Below, piece after piece: positions 1-6,884 of a DNA stretch of 7,892 nucleotides. This stretch comes from Thermoleophilia bacterium (GTDB lineage: Bacteria; Actinomycetota; Thermoleophilia; RBG-16-64-13). Numbering within the stretch: position 1 is the stretch's first letter; each line of letters opens with the position of its first letter. The DNA lies in NCBI GenBank assembly GCA_016929985.1, contig JAFGIH010000103.1, positions 1 through 7,892 on the forward strand, given 5' to 3'. A program made the position numbers and the translations under genes. The notes under the pieces were generated by a model. That model worked only from the letters and a program-made list of their open reading frames with translations. It was not told where the DNA came from and did not search any database.

Positions 1-1317
1 CCCCAGCAGGCCCACTCCTACGAGCTGCAGGTGCTGGGCGAGACCGGGATCGTCGGGGGCGTGTTCGCCTTCGGCGGCATCCTCTTGGTCCTCGGTGCGG
101 TCTTGTGGCCGCGGCTTGCCGCCGGTTGGCGCTTGGCCAGGAACACGTGGCTGAGACCGCGACGGCCCGCAGGTACCGGGGATGGCGCGACAGCGATCGA
201 TCGTCCGAACGACTCAAGATGGGGAAACGATCCCACGATCTACGGTTGGCAGATTGCCCTCCTCTGCGGGGCAGCCTACTGGCTCATCCACGCCAGTGTG
301 GACTGGCTGTGGCAGATGGGCGGGGTGAGTATTCCGGCAGTGCTCCTCGTAGCCGCCGCTGTGGCAGGTGTCGACGCGAAGGCGGGAGTGCTCTGGCCCC
401 GTCTGAGCCGGCGATCAAGGATGGGGAGCTCCGAGCCTGAGATAGAAACGGCCCCGGCCGACCCGCAGAGCCTCGTGCCGCCCTCGCACCCAGACGTTGC
501 CGGCGACTCTGACGGGCTCCTCTTGATACCGCACCGCGCCGACCAATATGCGGACAGGATCGAGCGCCGCCGGCGCCGAGTGGAGAAGAGACGGCGCTCG
601 CGAGAACTGTTCAGACCGCCCGGGATCTTGTCGCACTTCTTCAGGCTCTTCCTGGTGGCCGTCTCGCTTATCGTCATCATCTTCGCCGGGTTGCCGTACA
701 TCTCCATGCTCTATCAGGACTCGGCCAAGGCTCTGGCGCGCAAGGACGCCTACCGCGCGTCGGAGAGGGCTGAAGCCGCCTCCTGGCTCCTGCCCAGCGA
801 CCCTGGCCCCTATTCCACGCAGGCATCGATCTACGGGGGCGCGGCTCTGCAGGCTTTGGAATCAGACGATCCTGGTAGAGGCGGGGCGGTGCTGGACAAC
901 CTCGCTCTTGCCATCGGCAGTCTCGAGGACGCGATCGCGCTCGAGCCGGCGGACTGGACCCTGCGCTTCCAGGCAGGCGTCACCACGCTCGATCTGATGC
1001 TAGCCCGAGGATACGCCGAGGGGCAGACACTCTCGTTCGACTACTCCGATCTCTCCCCCGAGGCGACCGGGCTGCGCGACTGGTCTGCGCTCGCCTCTGT
1101 GGCAGGGCAGATCCCGGCGCCGGGGACGGCTGCCGCGTCGCTGGCCAGGGATGAGGACCGCTTGGCGACGGCCACACGCTATCGCGATCTCACCACAGAA
1201 CAATTGGTGGAGATGGCACTGGACTTCTTGCAGGCCGCGGATGAGCGGAACCCACTGGCTGATCAGGTGGATGCGACGGTGGAGATTCTGCGGCGCGTGA
1301 CCGCAACGACGGACTGA
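1..1317 (+). CDS. O-antigen ligase/polymerase-family membrane protein, C-terminal part, with added helical domain (5' partial)
   Basis: The frame is open from base 1 and ends at TGA 1315-1317, so the start lies outside the window; 438 residues are visible. The first residues, with HSYELQVLGETGIVGG, match the conserved end of the large extracytoplasmic loop of the Wzy/WaaL (O-antigen ligase, Wzy_C) superfamily, which joins or polymerises lipid-linked glycans outside the membrane. Hydrophobic segments lie at visible residues about 15-36, 82-100, 105-123 and 212-235. Arg-rich stretches at about 36-56 and 186-205 predict cytoplasmic loops by the positive-inside rule. Residues after 236 would then be outside the cell membrane. 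They form an Ala-rich helical region with phrases such as AIALEPADWTLRFQAG that resemble degenerate TPR repeats. The gene sits 39 bp before a GT4 glycosyltransferase on the same strand, probably in one operon. The superfamily is fairly sure; ligase versus polymerase, and the substrate, cannot be decided. Confidence 0.82.
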   Translation, partial: PQQAHSYELQVLGETGIVGGVFAFGGILLVLGAVLWPRLAAGWRLARNTWLRPRRPAGTGDGATAIDRPNDSRWGNDPTIYGWQIALLCGAAYWLIHASVDWLWQMGGVSIPAVLLVAAAVAGVDAKAGVLWPRLSRRSRMGSSEPEIETAPADPQSLVPPSHPDVAGDSDGLLLIPHRADQYADRIERRRRRVEKRRRSRELFRPPGILSHFFRLFLVAVSLIVIIFAGLPYISMLYQDSAKALARKDAYRASERAEAASWLLPSDPGPYSTQASIYGGAALQALESDDPGRGGAVLDNLALAIGSLEDAIALEPADWTLRFQAGVTTLDLMLARGYAEGQTLSFDYSDLSPEATGLRDWSALASVAGQIPAPGTAAASLARDEDRLATATRYRDLTTEQLVEMALDFLQAADERNPLADQVDATVEILRRVTATTD

Positions 1318-1356
1318 CGCACAGCGCGCCGCCTGGGCAACAAAGAGACTGGCACC

Positions 1357-2562
1357 ATGCGCATCGGTATCCTGACCCAGTACTACCCTCCCGAGATGGG
1401 CGCGCCGCAGGCGCGGCTCTCCTACTTGGCGCGTCGTCTGCGGGAGAGGGGACACGAGGTCGTCGTTCTCACCGCAATGCCCCACTATCCCAGAGGCCGC
1501 GTGTTTCCTGGCTATGGAGGGCTTCGCCGCCAGGAGGAGTTGGAGGGTGTCCGCGTCACTCGCACCTACGTGTATGCGGCGACGGGGGTCGGCGCGGCGC
1601 GGTTGCTCAACTACACCTCGTTCGCCGCGTCGTCACTGTTCCTAGGTACTCCCACGCTGCCCAGGCTCGACTACTTGGTCACCGAGTGCCCACCGCTGTT
1701 CGTCGGACCATCCGGCTACCTGATCAGCCGGTTCAGGAGAGCACGGTGGATCTTCAACGTATCCGATCTGTGGGTGGACAGCGCCCTACGACTCGGCGTA
1801 CTGCATGAGGGACTCACCCTCCGCGCAGCTCGAGCGGTAGAGCGGTTCTGCTACCGCAAGGCATGGTGCATCACCGGCCAGAGCCAAGAGATCCTCCAGA
1901 GTGTCTCGGCGGGTAGTCCGGGGGCCATGACCTACCACCTCCCGAACGCCGTGGTGACGGAAGCGTTTTCTCCTACTTTCCGGTCCACGGAGATCCGTGA
2001 ACGTCTGGCAAGCGGAGCGTCCGCGATCGCCGTGTACGCAGGTCTACACGGTTATGCTCAAGGATTGGACCAGGTGTTGGACGCCGCTCAGAAGCTATCG
2101 GATCTGAACGAGTTGCGTCTTGTATTGGTGGGCGACGGTCCGGAGAAGAAGACGTTGATGGCCCGTGCCGACGCTGCACACCTAAGCAACGTGACCTTCC
2201 TGGACGCCGTCGCCCGGGAGGAGGTCCCAGCCATACTGGCCTCCGCCGACATCGCGCTGGTGCCGTTGAAGAAGAGCTTGTTCGGGGCCGTTCCTTCCAA
2301 GATCTACGAGGCCATGGCGTCGGGGATCCCCGTGGTTCTCTCCGCCGAAGGCGAAGCGGCCGAGATCGTGCGCGATTCGGGAGCCGGCGTCTCGGTGAGA
2401 CCCGGCGACAGCGACGCGCTCGCCGAGGTCCTTCGCCGGCTGACTCTAGATCCCGACTATCGCTGTCGACTGGGTGACGCGGGGGTCGGGGCGGCGAAGA
2501 CGCGATTCAACCGCGTCGTGATCACGGACGCGTTCATCGACTATCTGGAGCAGGTGCTCTAG
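1357..2562 (+). CDS. GT4-family glycosyltransferase, WbuB-like
   Basis: This complete 401-residue protein is probably a cytoplasmic retaining glycosyltransferase that transfers a sugar from a nucleotide donor to a lipid-linked acceptor during surface-glycan assembly. It has the two-domain GT-B layout. The N-terminal part opens with MRIGILTQYYPPEMGAPQAR (residues 1-20), typical of WbuB-like GT4 enzymes. The C-terminal donor-binding half starts near residue 225 (VYAGLHGYAQGLDQVL). It contains LVGDGPE (257-263), a helix around DAVAREEVPAILASAD (283-298), and the E-x7-E-type region PSKIYEAMASGIPVV followed by EGEAAEIV (313-337). The ATG start is supported by the canonical N-terminus; the ribosome site is weak (AAAGAGA at 1342-1348, 8 bases before the ATG). 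It follows the ligase-family gene by 39 bp, so co-transcription is likely. The sugar specificity cannot be read from sequence; the WbuB resemblance suggests an amino- or deoxy-sugar donor, but this is inference. Confidence 0.9.
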   Translation: MRIGILTQYYPPEMGAPQARLSYLARRLRERGHEVVVLTAMPHYPRGRVFPGYGGLRRQEELEGVRVTRTYVYAATGVGAARLLNYTSFAASSLFLGTPTLPRLDYLVTECPPLFVGPSGYLISRFRRARWIFNVSDLWVDSALRLGVLHEGLTLRAARAVERFCYRKAWCITGQSQEILQSVSAGSPGAMTYHLPNAVVTEAFSPTFRSTEIRERLASGASAIAVYAGLHGYAQGLDQVLDAAQKLSDLNELRLVLVGDGPEKKTLMARADAAHLSNVTFLDAVAREEVPAILASADIALVPLKKSLFGAVPSKIYEAMASGIPVVLSAEGEAAEIVRDSGAGVSVRPGDSDALAEVLRRLTLDPDYRCRLGDAGVGAAKTRFNRVVITDAFIDYLEQVL

Positions 2563-2629
2563 GAGACGAGCGAATACCTCCTCGTGACCGCGTCGACCAA
2601 GGCCTCGGCGCGAACCAGCTCCTGTCGAG
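2563..2629. other. Convergent intergenic spacer
   Basis: This 67-bp spacer separates the TAG stop of the + strand glycosyltransferase from the TGA stop of the - strand sugar transferase. Only short alternative hairpins are visible: ACGAG at 2566-2570 with CTCGT at 2581-2585, or AGGAG at 2561-2565 with CTCCT at 2578-2582. Neither is followed by a T-run on either strand, so no intrinsic terminator can be called. Confidence 0.6.
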
Positions 2630-3274
2630 TCAGGTCTCGGAGTCGCTGGTGCGGGTGCCCGAGCCCGCGCGATCCTCGTTGCCGAGCAGGACGGTCTTCA
2701 CAGTCGCCAGCAGTACGCGCAGGTCGGCTCGGAGCGACCAGTTCTTGGCGTAAGCGATCTCCATCGCGAGCTTCTTGGGAAGGACCTCCTTGACATAGAC
2801 GGCTTCCCAATCGTCGGCGGGCAACAGCTCTTCTTCCCTGCTGAAAGCCAGCGATGCTTTGCTGGTGATGCCCGGCCTCAACTCAAGCAGGCGGCGTTGT
2901 TCCGCATCATACATGGCCACGTAGTGGGGGTCTTCCGGTCGCGGTCCCACCAGACTCATGTCGCCCTTGAGGACGTTGACCAACTGCGGCAGCTCATCGA
3001 GCTTCCACTTACGGAGGAGCCGTCCCTCGGGAAGCACCCGGTCGTCTCCGGCGACGGTGATCGGGCGACTACCCGTTGCTTGTTGAGCGATCGCCATGGT
3101 CCGGAACTTGTACAGTCTGAAGGTCCTTCCACCGCGACCCACCCGCGTGGCCGCGTAGATCACCGGCCTTCCCGAGCAGAGAATCACGGTCAAGGCAATC
3201 GCCAGCAGCAGAGGCGATAGCACCGACAGTCCGAGAGCCGCGACGGCCAGGTCGATTGCCCTCTTGACGGCCAT
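2630..3274 (-). CDS. PglC-like monotopic phosphoglycosyl transferase (bacterial sugar transferase family)
   Basis: This 214-residue protein belongs to the bacterial sugar transferase family (PF02397). Members move a sugar phosphate from a UDP-sugar to undecaprenyl phosphate at the inner face of the membrane, the first membrane step of glycan assembly. The N-terminus (residues 2-33) is a single hydrophobic segment with a Ser20-Pro21 break, as in the re-entrant helix of monotopic enzymes. Family motifs follow: LYKFRTM (54-60), KLDELPQL with the Asp93-Glu94 catalytic dyad, LVGPRPE (108-114) and LRPGITSKASL (132-142). Length and lack of extra membrane helices match the small PglC type rather than the large WbaP/WcaJ type. 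The ATG shares one base with the TGA of the upstream aminotransferase and has a good ribosome site (AGGAG at 3284-3280), so the two are probably translationally coupled. The pairing suggests an amino-sugar phosphate substrate, but this is inference. Confidence 0.93.
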   Translation of the reverse strand: MAVKRAIDLAVAALGLSVLSPLLLAIALTVILCSGRPVIYAATRVGRGGRTFRLYKFRTMAIAQQATGSRPITVAGDDRVLPEGRLLRKWKLDELPQLVNVLKGDMSLVGPRPEDPHYVAMYDAEQRRLLELRPGITSKASLAFSREEELLPADDWEAVYVKEVLPKKLAMEIAYAKNWSLRADLRVLLATVKTVLLGNEDRAGSGTRTSDSET

Positions 3275-4473
3275 CAGCTCTCCTGTATGCGATGCGCGCC
3301 CACGATCTCGTGTACGGCCTGGACGACATCCTCGACATCCTCGTCGGTCATCTTGCTGTAGATGGGCAGGGAGATCTCGCGCAGATACTCCCGGCGCGCC
3401 AGTGGGAAGTCATCGGGTCGATAGCCGCATTCATCCTGGTACACCGGGTGTAGGTGCAGAGGGATGAAGTGCACGCTCGCCCCGATGCCGCTCGCCTTCA
3501 ACTCCTCGATGAAGCCATCCCTATCGATAGTCAGAGTGTCAGGATTCAACCGTACTGGATACAGATGCCAGGCATGCTGGTCACCAGGGCGTCCTCTACA
3601 GACCTGAAGCTCTGGGAGATCGCCAAATGCCGTCTCATAGCGCATGGCGATATTGCGCCTGCGCTCCCACATGGCGTCCGCGCGCGAGAGTTGAGCCAAT
3701 CCCATCGCCGCCGCTATGTCGGTAAGGTTGTACTTGAAGCCGGTAGACAGGATCTCGTAGTACCACGACCCCTCGCGCGTATAGCGCTTCCACGCGTCAC
3801 GCGAAAGACCATGGAGCGACATCATCCGAGCCCGTTCGGCCAAGTCCCGATCGTCCGTACAGAGCATCCCACCCTCGCCGGTGGTGATGGTCTTGGTTGC
3901 ATAGAAGCTGAAGCACGTCGCGTGCATCGCCACACCGGGAAACGCGGTGCGATCGAGGTCGGCGCCGATCATCCGGCCTGCGTGGGTCGCGGGGAACGCG
4001 TGCGCACAGTCCTCCATGACGGACAACCCCCGCCCGGAGGCGATCTCCAGCACTGCAGTCATGTCGGCGGCCTGCCCCGCGACATGGACCGGCGCGATCA
4101 CCTTGGTGCGTGGTGTGATGGCCGGCTCGATGAGCGCTGGATCGAGATTCAGCGTGGGGGGGTCGATGTCGATGAAGACAGGCCGCGCGCCCAGGTACCG
4201 GATCACCTCAGCGGTGGAGGTGAAGGTGTACGGACTGGTGATGACCTCGTCCCCTTCAGTCACTCCCATGGCCTCGAGGGCGAGATGCATCGCGGCAGTA
4301 CAGGAGTTCACGGCCAACGCATGACCGGCCCCCACGCGGGCCGCGAAACGAGCCTCGAATTCGGCCGTCTTGGGGCCGGTGGTCAGCCAACCAGATTCGA
4401 GTACCTCGCGCACCGCTTCGGCCTCTTCCGCACCGATATCAGGAACAGCGAAGGGTAGAGGGACCTCTCTCAC
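3274..4473 (-). CDS. DegT/DnrJ/EryC1/StrS-family PLP-dependent sugar aminotransferase
   Basis: The product is 399 residues from a GTG start at 4473. The family is PLP-dependent and usually transfers an amino group, commonly from glutamate, to a keto-sugar nucleotide, giving amino sugars for glycans. Visible landmarks are PLPFAVPDIGAEEAEAV at the N-terminus (residues 5-21), GWLTTGPKTAEFE (28-40), the AVNSCTAAMHLAL cofactor-phosphate region (54-66), MEDCAHAF (153-160) with Asp155 expected to contact the pyridine nitrogen, and FSFYATKTITTGEGG (188-202) with Lys194 as the Schiff-base lysine. GFKYNLTDI (245-253) is also typical. The frame stays open upstream to a TTG at 4650, but that 59-codon extension has no family resemblance, while the GTG has a near-consensus ribosome site. 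The gene overlaps the downstream PglC-like gene by one base. This suggests a 4-amino-sugar route like PglE-PglC, but no dehydratase or acetyltransferase partner lies in the window, so the substrate stays open. Confidence 0.93.
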   Translation of the reverse strand: MREVPLPFAVPDIGAEEAEAVREVLESGWLTTGPKTAEFEARFAARVGAGHALAVNSCTAAMHLALEAMGVTEGDEVITSPYTFTSTAEVIRYLGARPVFIDIDPPTLNLDPALIEPAITPRTKVIAPVHVAGQAADMTAVLEIASGRGLSVMEDCAHAFPATHAGRMIGADLDRTAFPGVAMHATCFSFYATKTITTGEGGMLCTDDRDLAERARMMSLHGLSRDAWKRYTREGSWYYEILSTGFKYNLTDIAAAMGLAQLSRADAMWERRRNIAMRYETAFGDLPELQVCRGRPGDQHAWHLYPVRLNPDTLTIDRDGFIEELKASGIGASVHFIPLHLHPVYQDECGYRPDDFPLARREYLREISLPIYSKMTDEDVEDVVQAVHEIVGAHRIQES

Positions 4474-4730
4474 GTCGCAATCACCCCTTTTGGTCCGAAC
4501 CGTTGAGAGCGTCCGCCGCCGGACCAGTGCATACCCTCGGGCCCCCGACACCCCCGGTCCGCCGCGCACGCATGCTCTCCAAAGCAGTCTCACGTCATGT
4601 GACCACGCGAGAATAGCAGGATAGGCAAGGGGCAAGAAGGCGCTCGTCAAGCTCCGCCCCGGGCAATCGTTCGTAGGCGAGGACCGGCGACCTCAGCTGA
4701 GCCGCTGTGAGTGAAGTGCCTTGTACGCGA
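4474..4730 (-). other. 257-bp intergenic spacer between beta-helix and aminotransferase genes
   Basis: No gene is supported here. Near the stop of the upstream gene lies the perfect 10-bp palindrome CTCAGCTGAG (4692-4701), which has no T-run and so is a weak terminator candidate. On the - strand a TATTCT (4615-4610) lies 17 bases after TTCTTG, a poor match to a sigma-70-type promoter. The spacer is long enough for the aminotransferase-sugar transferase pair to have its own promoter, but the sequence does not settle this. Confidence 0.4.
4481..4491 (-). promoter_or_regulatory. Ribosome binding site of the aminotransferase gene
   Basis: On the - strand this reads AAAAGGGGTGA, close to the AAGGAGGTGA complement of the 16S rRNA 3' end, and it ends 7 bases before the GTG at 4473. 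It decides the start codon, because the longer open frame to 4650 lacks a comparable site. Confidence 0.75.
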
Positions 4731-6884
4731 CTACTGGACAACCAGGGGAACCGAGGCCCTACTCAATTCCCTTCCAAAACTATCATAGACAACAGCCGTG
4801 ACAGTGTGCGCACTCCCCTTCTCAGCCCATTTGGTGTTCCAGACGAAGGCGAACGGACCGTCCAGGTCTGGGCCTATCCGCCAACAGTCGATCCAGCAGA
4901 CCACCTTGTCCACTGCAGTCGAGGCCGGCGCGGCGACAGACACGACGGCCAAGCCGTTCACGAAGTGACTCTGTGCGACAACACGCAGGGTACACGGCGC
5001 AGATACCTCCGAGGACGGTTCCTCAACTTCCGCGATCGCGGCGGTGCTGTCGAGACCGGACTCCGTGGTCTCGGACAATGACCGCACGTCTCCCGGGCCG
5101 CACCCTTCGTCGCAGGTCAAGCTGGGGATCAAGAACGGCGCAGGCGCCGCAGTGGTCGTGGTAGACGCACCCAGGGCGCTGCTCGGTGAATCGTCTGCGG
5201 TCGCTCCACCTGCCGCAAGAGCGCTCTCCGGCATGATCCTAGTGGCCGTGGGGACCGAGACCTCATCTGACGCCTGCTCGGCCCCGGTGGGGCTGGTCAC
5301 GAGGCGCCCACGGTTGACTGGCTTAACGAGCTTGCGTGGACTCATTGTGCGTCCGGTGGTCACACTAACCTGTGTGGTGGTCGTGGTCGGGGCCAGAGTC
5401 GTCGTGGTCGGAGCAGCCGTGGTGGTCGTGGTCGGGGCCAGAGTCGTCGTGGTCGGAGCAGCCGTGGTGGTCGTGGTCGGGGCCTCGGCCCCAGGAAGGA
5501 GATTGTCCGTGACCGTGCTGGTCGCCGCCAAAATCGACAAGGGTATGCCGGAGGTCACCGCGCGCAGATCATTACCGATGACGGTGGCATCCTCTATGGT
5601 GTCCGCCACCAAGACGCCATACTCCAAACCGGTGATCCCCGGCTGGATGACGTTGCCATCTATGACGATACCGCTACCCGAATACCGCGCGACCAAGGCT
5701 CGGGACCCTCCGGTGATAGTGTTGTCCGCCACTCTGACGGTACTGCTATCGATGACGTCCAGATTGTAGACGGACCCGCCTGCAGAGGTGATCAGCTGAT
5801 TACCCTCAATGGCCACATCGTCAGCGCAGTAGCTCCGCACACTTCCCGAAAGCGCGCTCTTGATCTGGTTGTCTCTGACCTCCACGCCCGAAACCCGGAC
5901 ATACTCCCCATATAGCCGGACACCATGCTCTCCACAATCCGTTATGGTATTGGAGACGATGTGGGTGTCTACCACGTCCACATACACATCAATCCCTGAC
6001 CTGCCGATACCGCTTATCACGTTACCGGTGACAGAGGTGGCCCTGCTGCCTGTCACAACCGCGACTCCCCAGAGTGCGTTGCTGACGACGTTCTGGCTCA
6101 CCACGCTACCCGTGGAATGGGATATCTCGATCCCGGAGTTGTTGCTCCCAACAACATCGGCTACCGTGTTGCCTGAGACGGTGGTGTCCGTGGCGTACTT
6201 CACATACACACCGTGAGCCGGATAGTTGAGCGACGCGAAGTCACGGCAGTTGTTGTCCAGAATCAGGTTCCTAGCCGCTGATTCCGTGTTCAGATGGATG
6301 CCGAAATCTCCACAATGTTCCACTGTGTTGCCAACAAACGCACAGTCTTCCACTACCCCGTTGGAGTAGATTCCGCAGAAATTCGCATCTGTGACTGTGA
6401 CGCTCTCGACAACGCCGGCTTTCAGGTTGGTCGTCCAGACACCGATCTGTCCGACGCGGCCATAGTTGCCACGGATGCTCATATCTCGCACTTGAACACC
6501 GGTCAATACGTATGGACCCACAATTCGGATGATGCTCTGGGCGGTGGACGCATCACCCACGAGTACGCTTGAATCGCCTTCGCCTTGAAAGACGACACCG
6601 CTTCCCCCGACCGTGAGCGTCGTGATCCTGTAGCTGCCCGCGGGCAAAGTAACCACGCCTCCGCCATTCGCCGCCGCCGCGTCGAGCGCCCGCTGTATGG
6701 CCGCCGTATCGTCTGCGGCACCGTCGCCTACAGCGCCGTAGTCACGAACGTCATACGTCTCGCCTGCCGCCAGCACCACATTCGGCATGGCTAAGACCGT
6801 TAGAGCTGCTAGACACAGGGAGACCAACAGAAATGCCATGTAGACCACGGCATGTGAGTGTGAGCATCTGGTACGACCAACCAT
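4731..6884 (-). CDS. Secreted right-handed beta-helix protein with Thr-rich linker and C-terminal Ig-like domain
   Basis: The product is 717 residues from ATG 6884, chosen because GGAG (6895-6892) lies 7 bases upstream and a signal peptide follows. A basic start, a hydrophobic core (about 16-38) and VLA or LAA before residues 40/41 predict Sec export with cleavage after 39 or 40. YDVRDYGAVGDGAADDTAAI (44-63) is the classic entry to pectate-lyase-superfamily beta-helices (PF12708 type). Twelve coils follow, marked by Asn at 186, 212, 239, 265, 288, 312, 339, 362, 388, 411, 438 and 461, spaced 23-27 residues. A Thr/Ala/Pro linker fills about 468-505, then a low-complexity region to 630. Residues about 631-717 resemble a bacterial Ig-like domain (PF17957 type), with GPFAFVWNTKWAEKGSAHTV near 676-695. 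No LPXTG, C-terminal membrane helix or lipobox is seen, so anchoring is unknown. Other members of this fold are lyases, epimerases or adhesins; which applies cannot be told. Confidence 0.88.
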   Translation of the reverse strand: MVGRTRCSHSHAVVYMAFLLVSLCLAALTVLAMPNVVLAAGETYDVRDYGAVGDGAADDTAAIQRALDAAAANGGGVVTLPAGSYRITTLTVGGSGVVFQGEGDSSVLVGDASTAQSIIRIVGPYVLTGVQVRDMSIRGNYGRVGQIGVWTTNLKAGVVESVTVTDANFCGIYSNGVVEDCAFVGNTVEHCGDFGIHLNTESAARNLILDNNCRDFASLNYPAHGVYVKYATDTTVSGNTVADVVGSNNSGIEISHSTGSVVSQNVVSNALWGVAVVTGSRATSVTGNVISGIGRSGIDVYVDVVDTHIVSNTITDCGEHGVRLYGEYVRVSGVEVRDNQIKSALSGSVRSYCADDVAIEGNQLITSAGGSVYNLDVIDSSTVRVADNTITGGSRALVARYSGSGIVIDGNVIQPGITGLEYGVLVADTIEDATVIGNDLRAVTSGIPLSILAATSTVTDNLLPGAEAPTTTTTAAPTTTTLAPTTTTTAAPTTTTLAPTTTTTQVSVTTGRTMSPRKLVKPVNRGRLVTSPTGAEQASDEVSVPTATRIMPESALAAGGATADDSPSSALGASTTTTAAPAPFLIPSLTCDEGCGPGDVRSLSETTESGLDSTAAIAEVEEPSSEVSAPCTLRVVAQSHFVNGLAVVSVAAPASTAVDKVVCWIDCWRIGPDLDGPFAFVWNTKWAEKGSAHTVTAVVYDSFGRELSRASVPLVVQ
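5374..5484 (-). repeat. 45-bp in-frame tandem repeat encoding the Thr-rich linker
   Basis: Two identical 45-bp units (5374-5418 and 5419-5463) are followed by the first 21 bases of a third (5464-5484), about 2.5 copies. In the coding direction each unit encodes 15 residues of the form TTTTTAAPTTTTLAP. The unit is a multiple of three, so copy-number change would lengthen or shorten the linker without breaking the frame. The perfect identity of the two full units suggests a recent duplication or ongoing homogenisation. Confidence 0.95.

Noticed and set aside
3454..4458. A 334-codon open frame on the + strand opposite the aminotransferase
   Set aside because: The - strand protein has full family motifs; the + strand translation is His/Arg-rich and looks like a high-GC shadow frame.
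5374..5484. CRISPR-like array
   Set aside because: The 45-bp units are directly adjacent without spacers and lie in frame inside a coding region.
5044..5769. A 241-codon open frame on the + strand antisense to the beta-helix gene
   Set aside because: It is rich in VVVVGA runs that simply mirror the Thr-codon linker repeats on the other strand, and it resembles no protein family.
6800..6830. Possible lipoprotein box around VSLC in the signal peptide
   Set aside because: Leu directly before Cys does not fit the lipobox, and the hydrophobic core continues well past that Cys.
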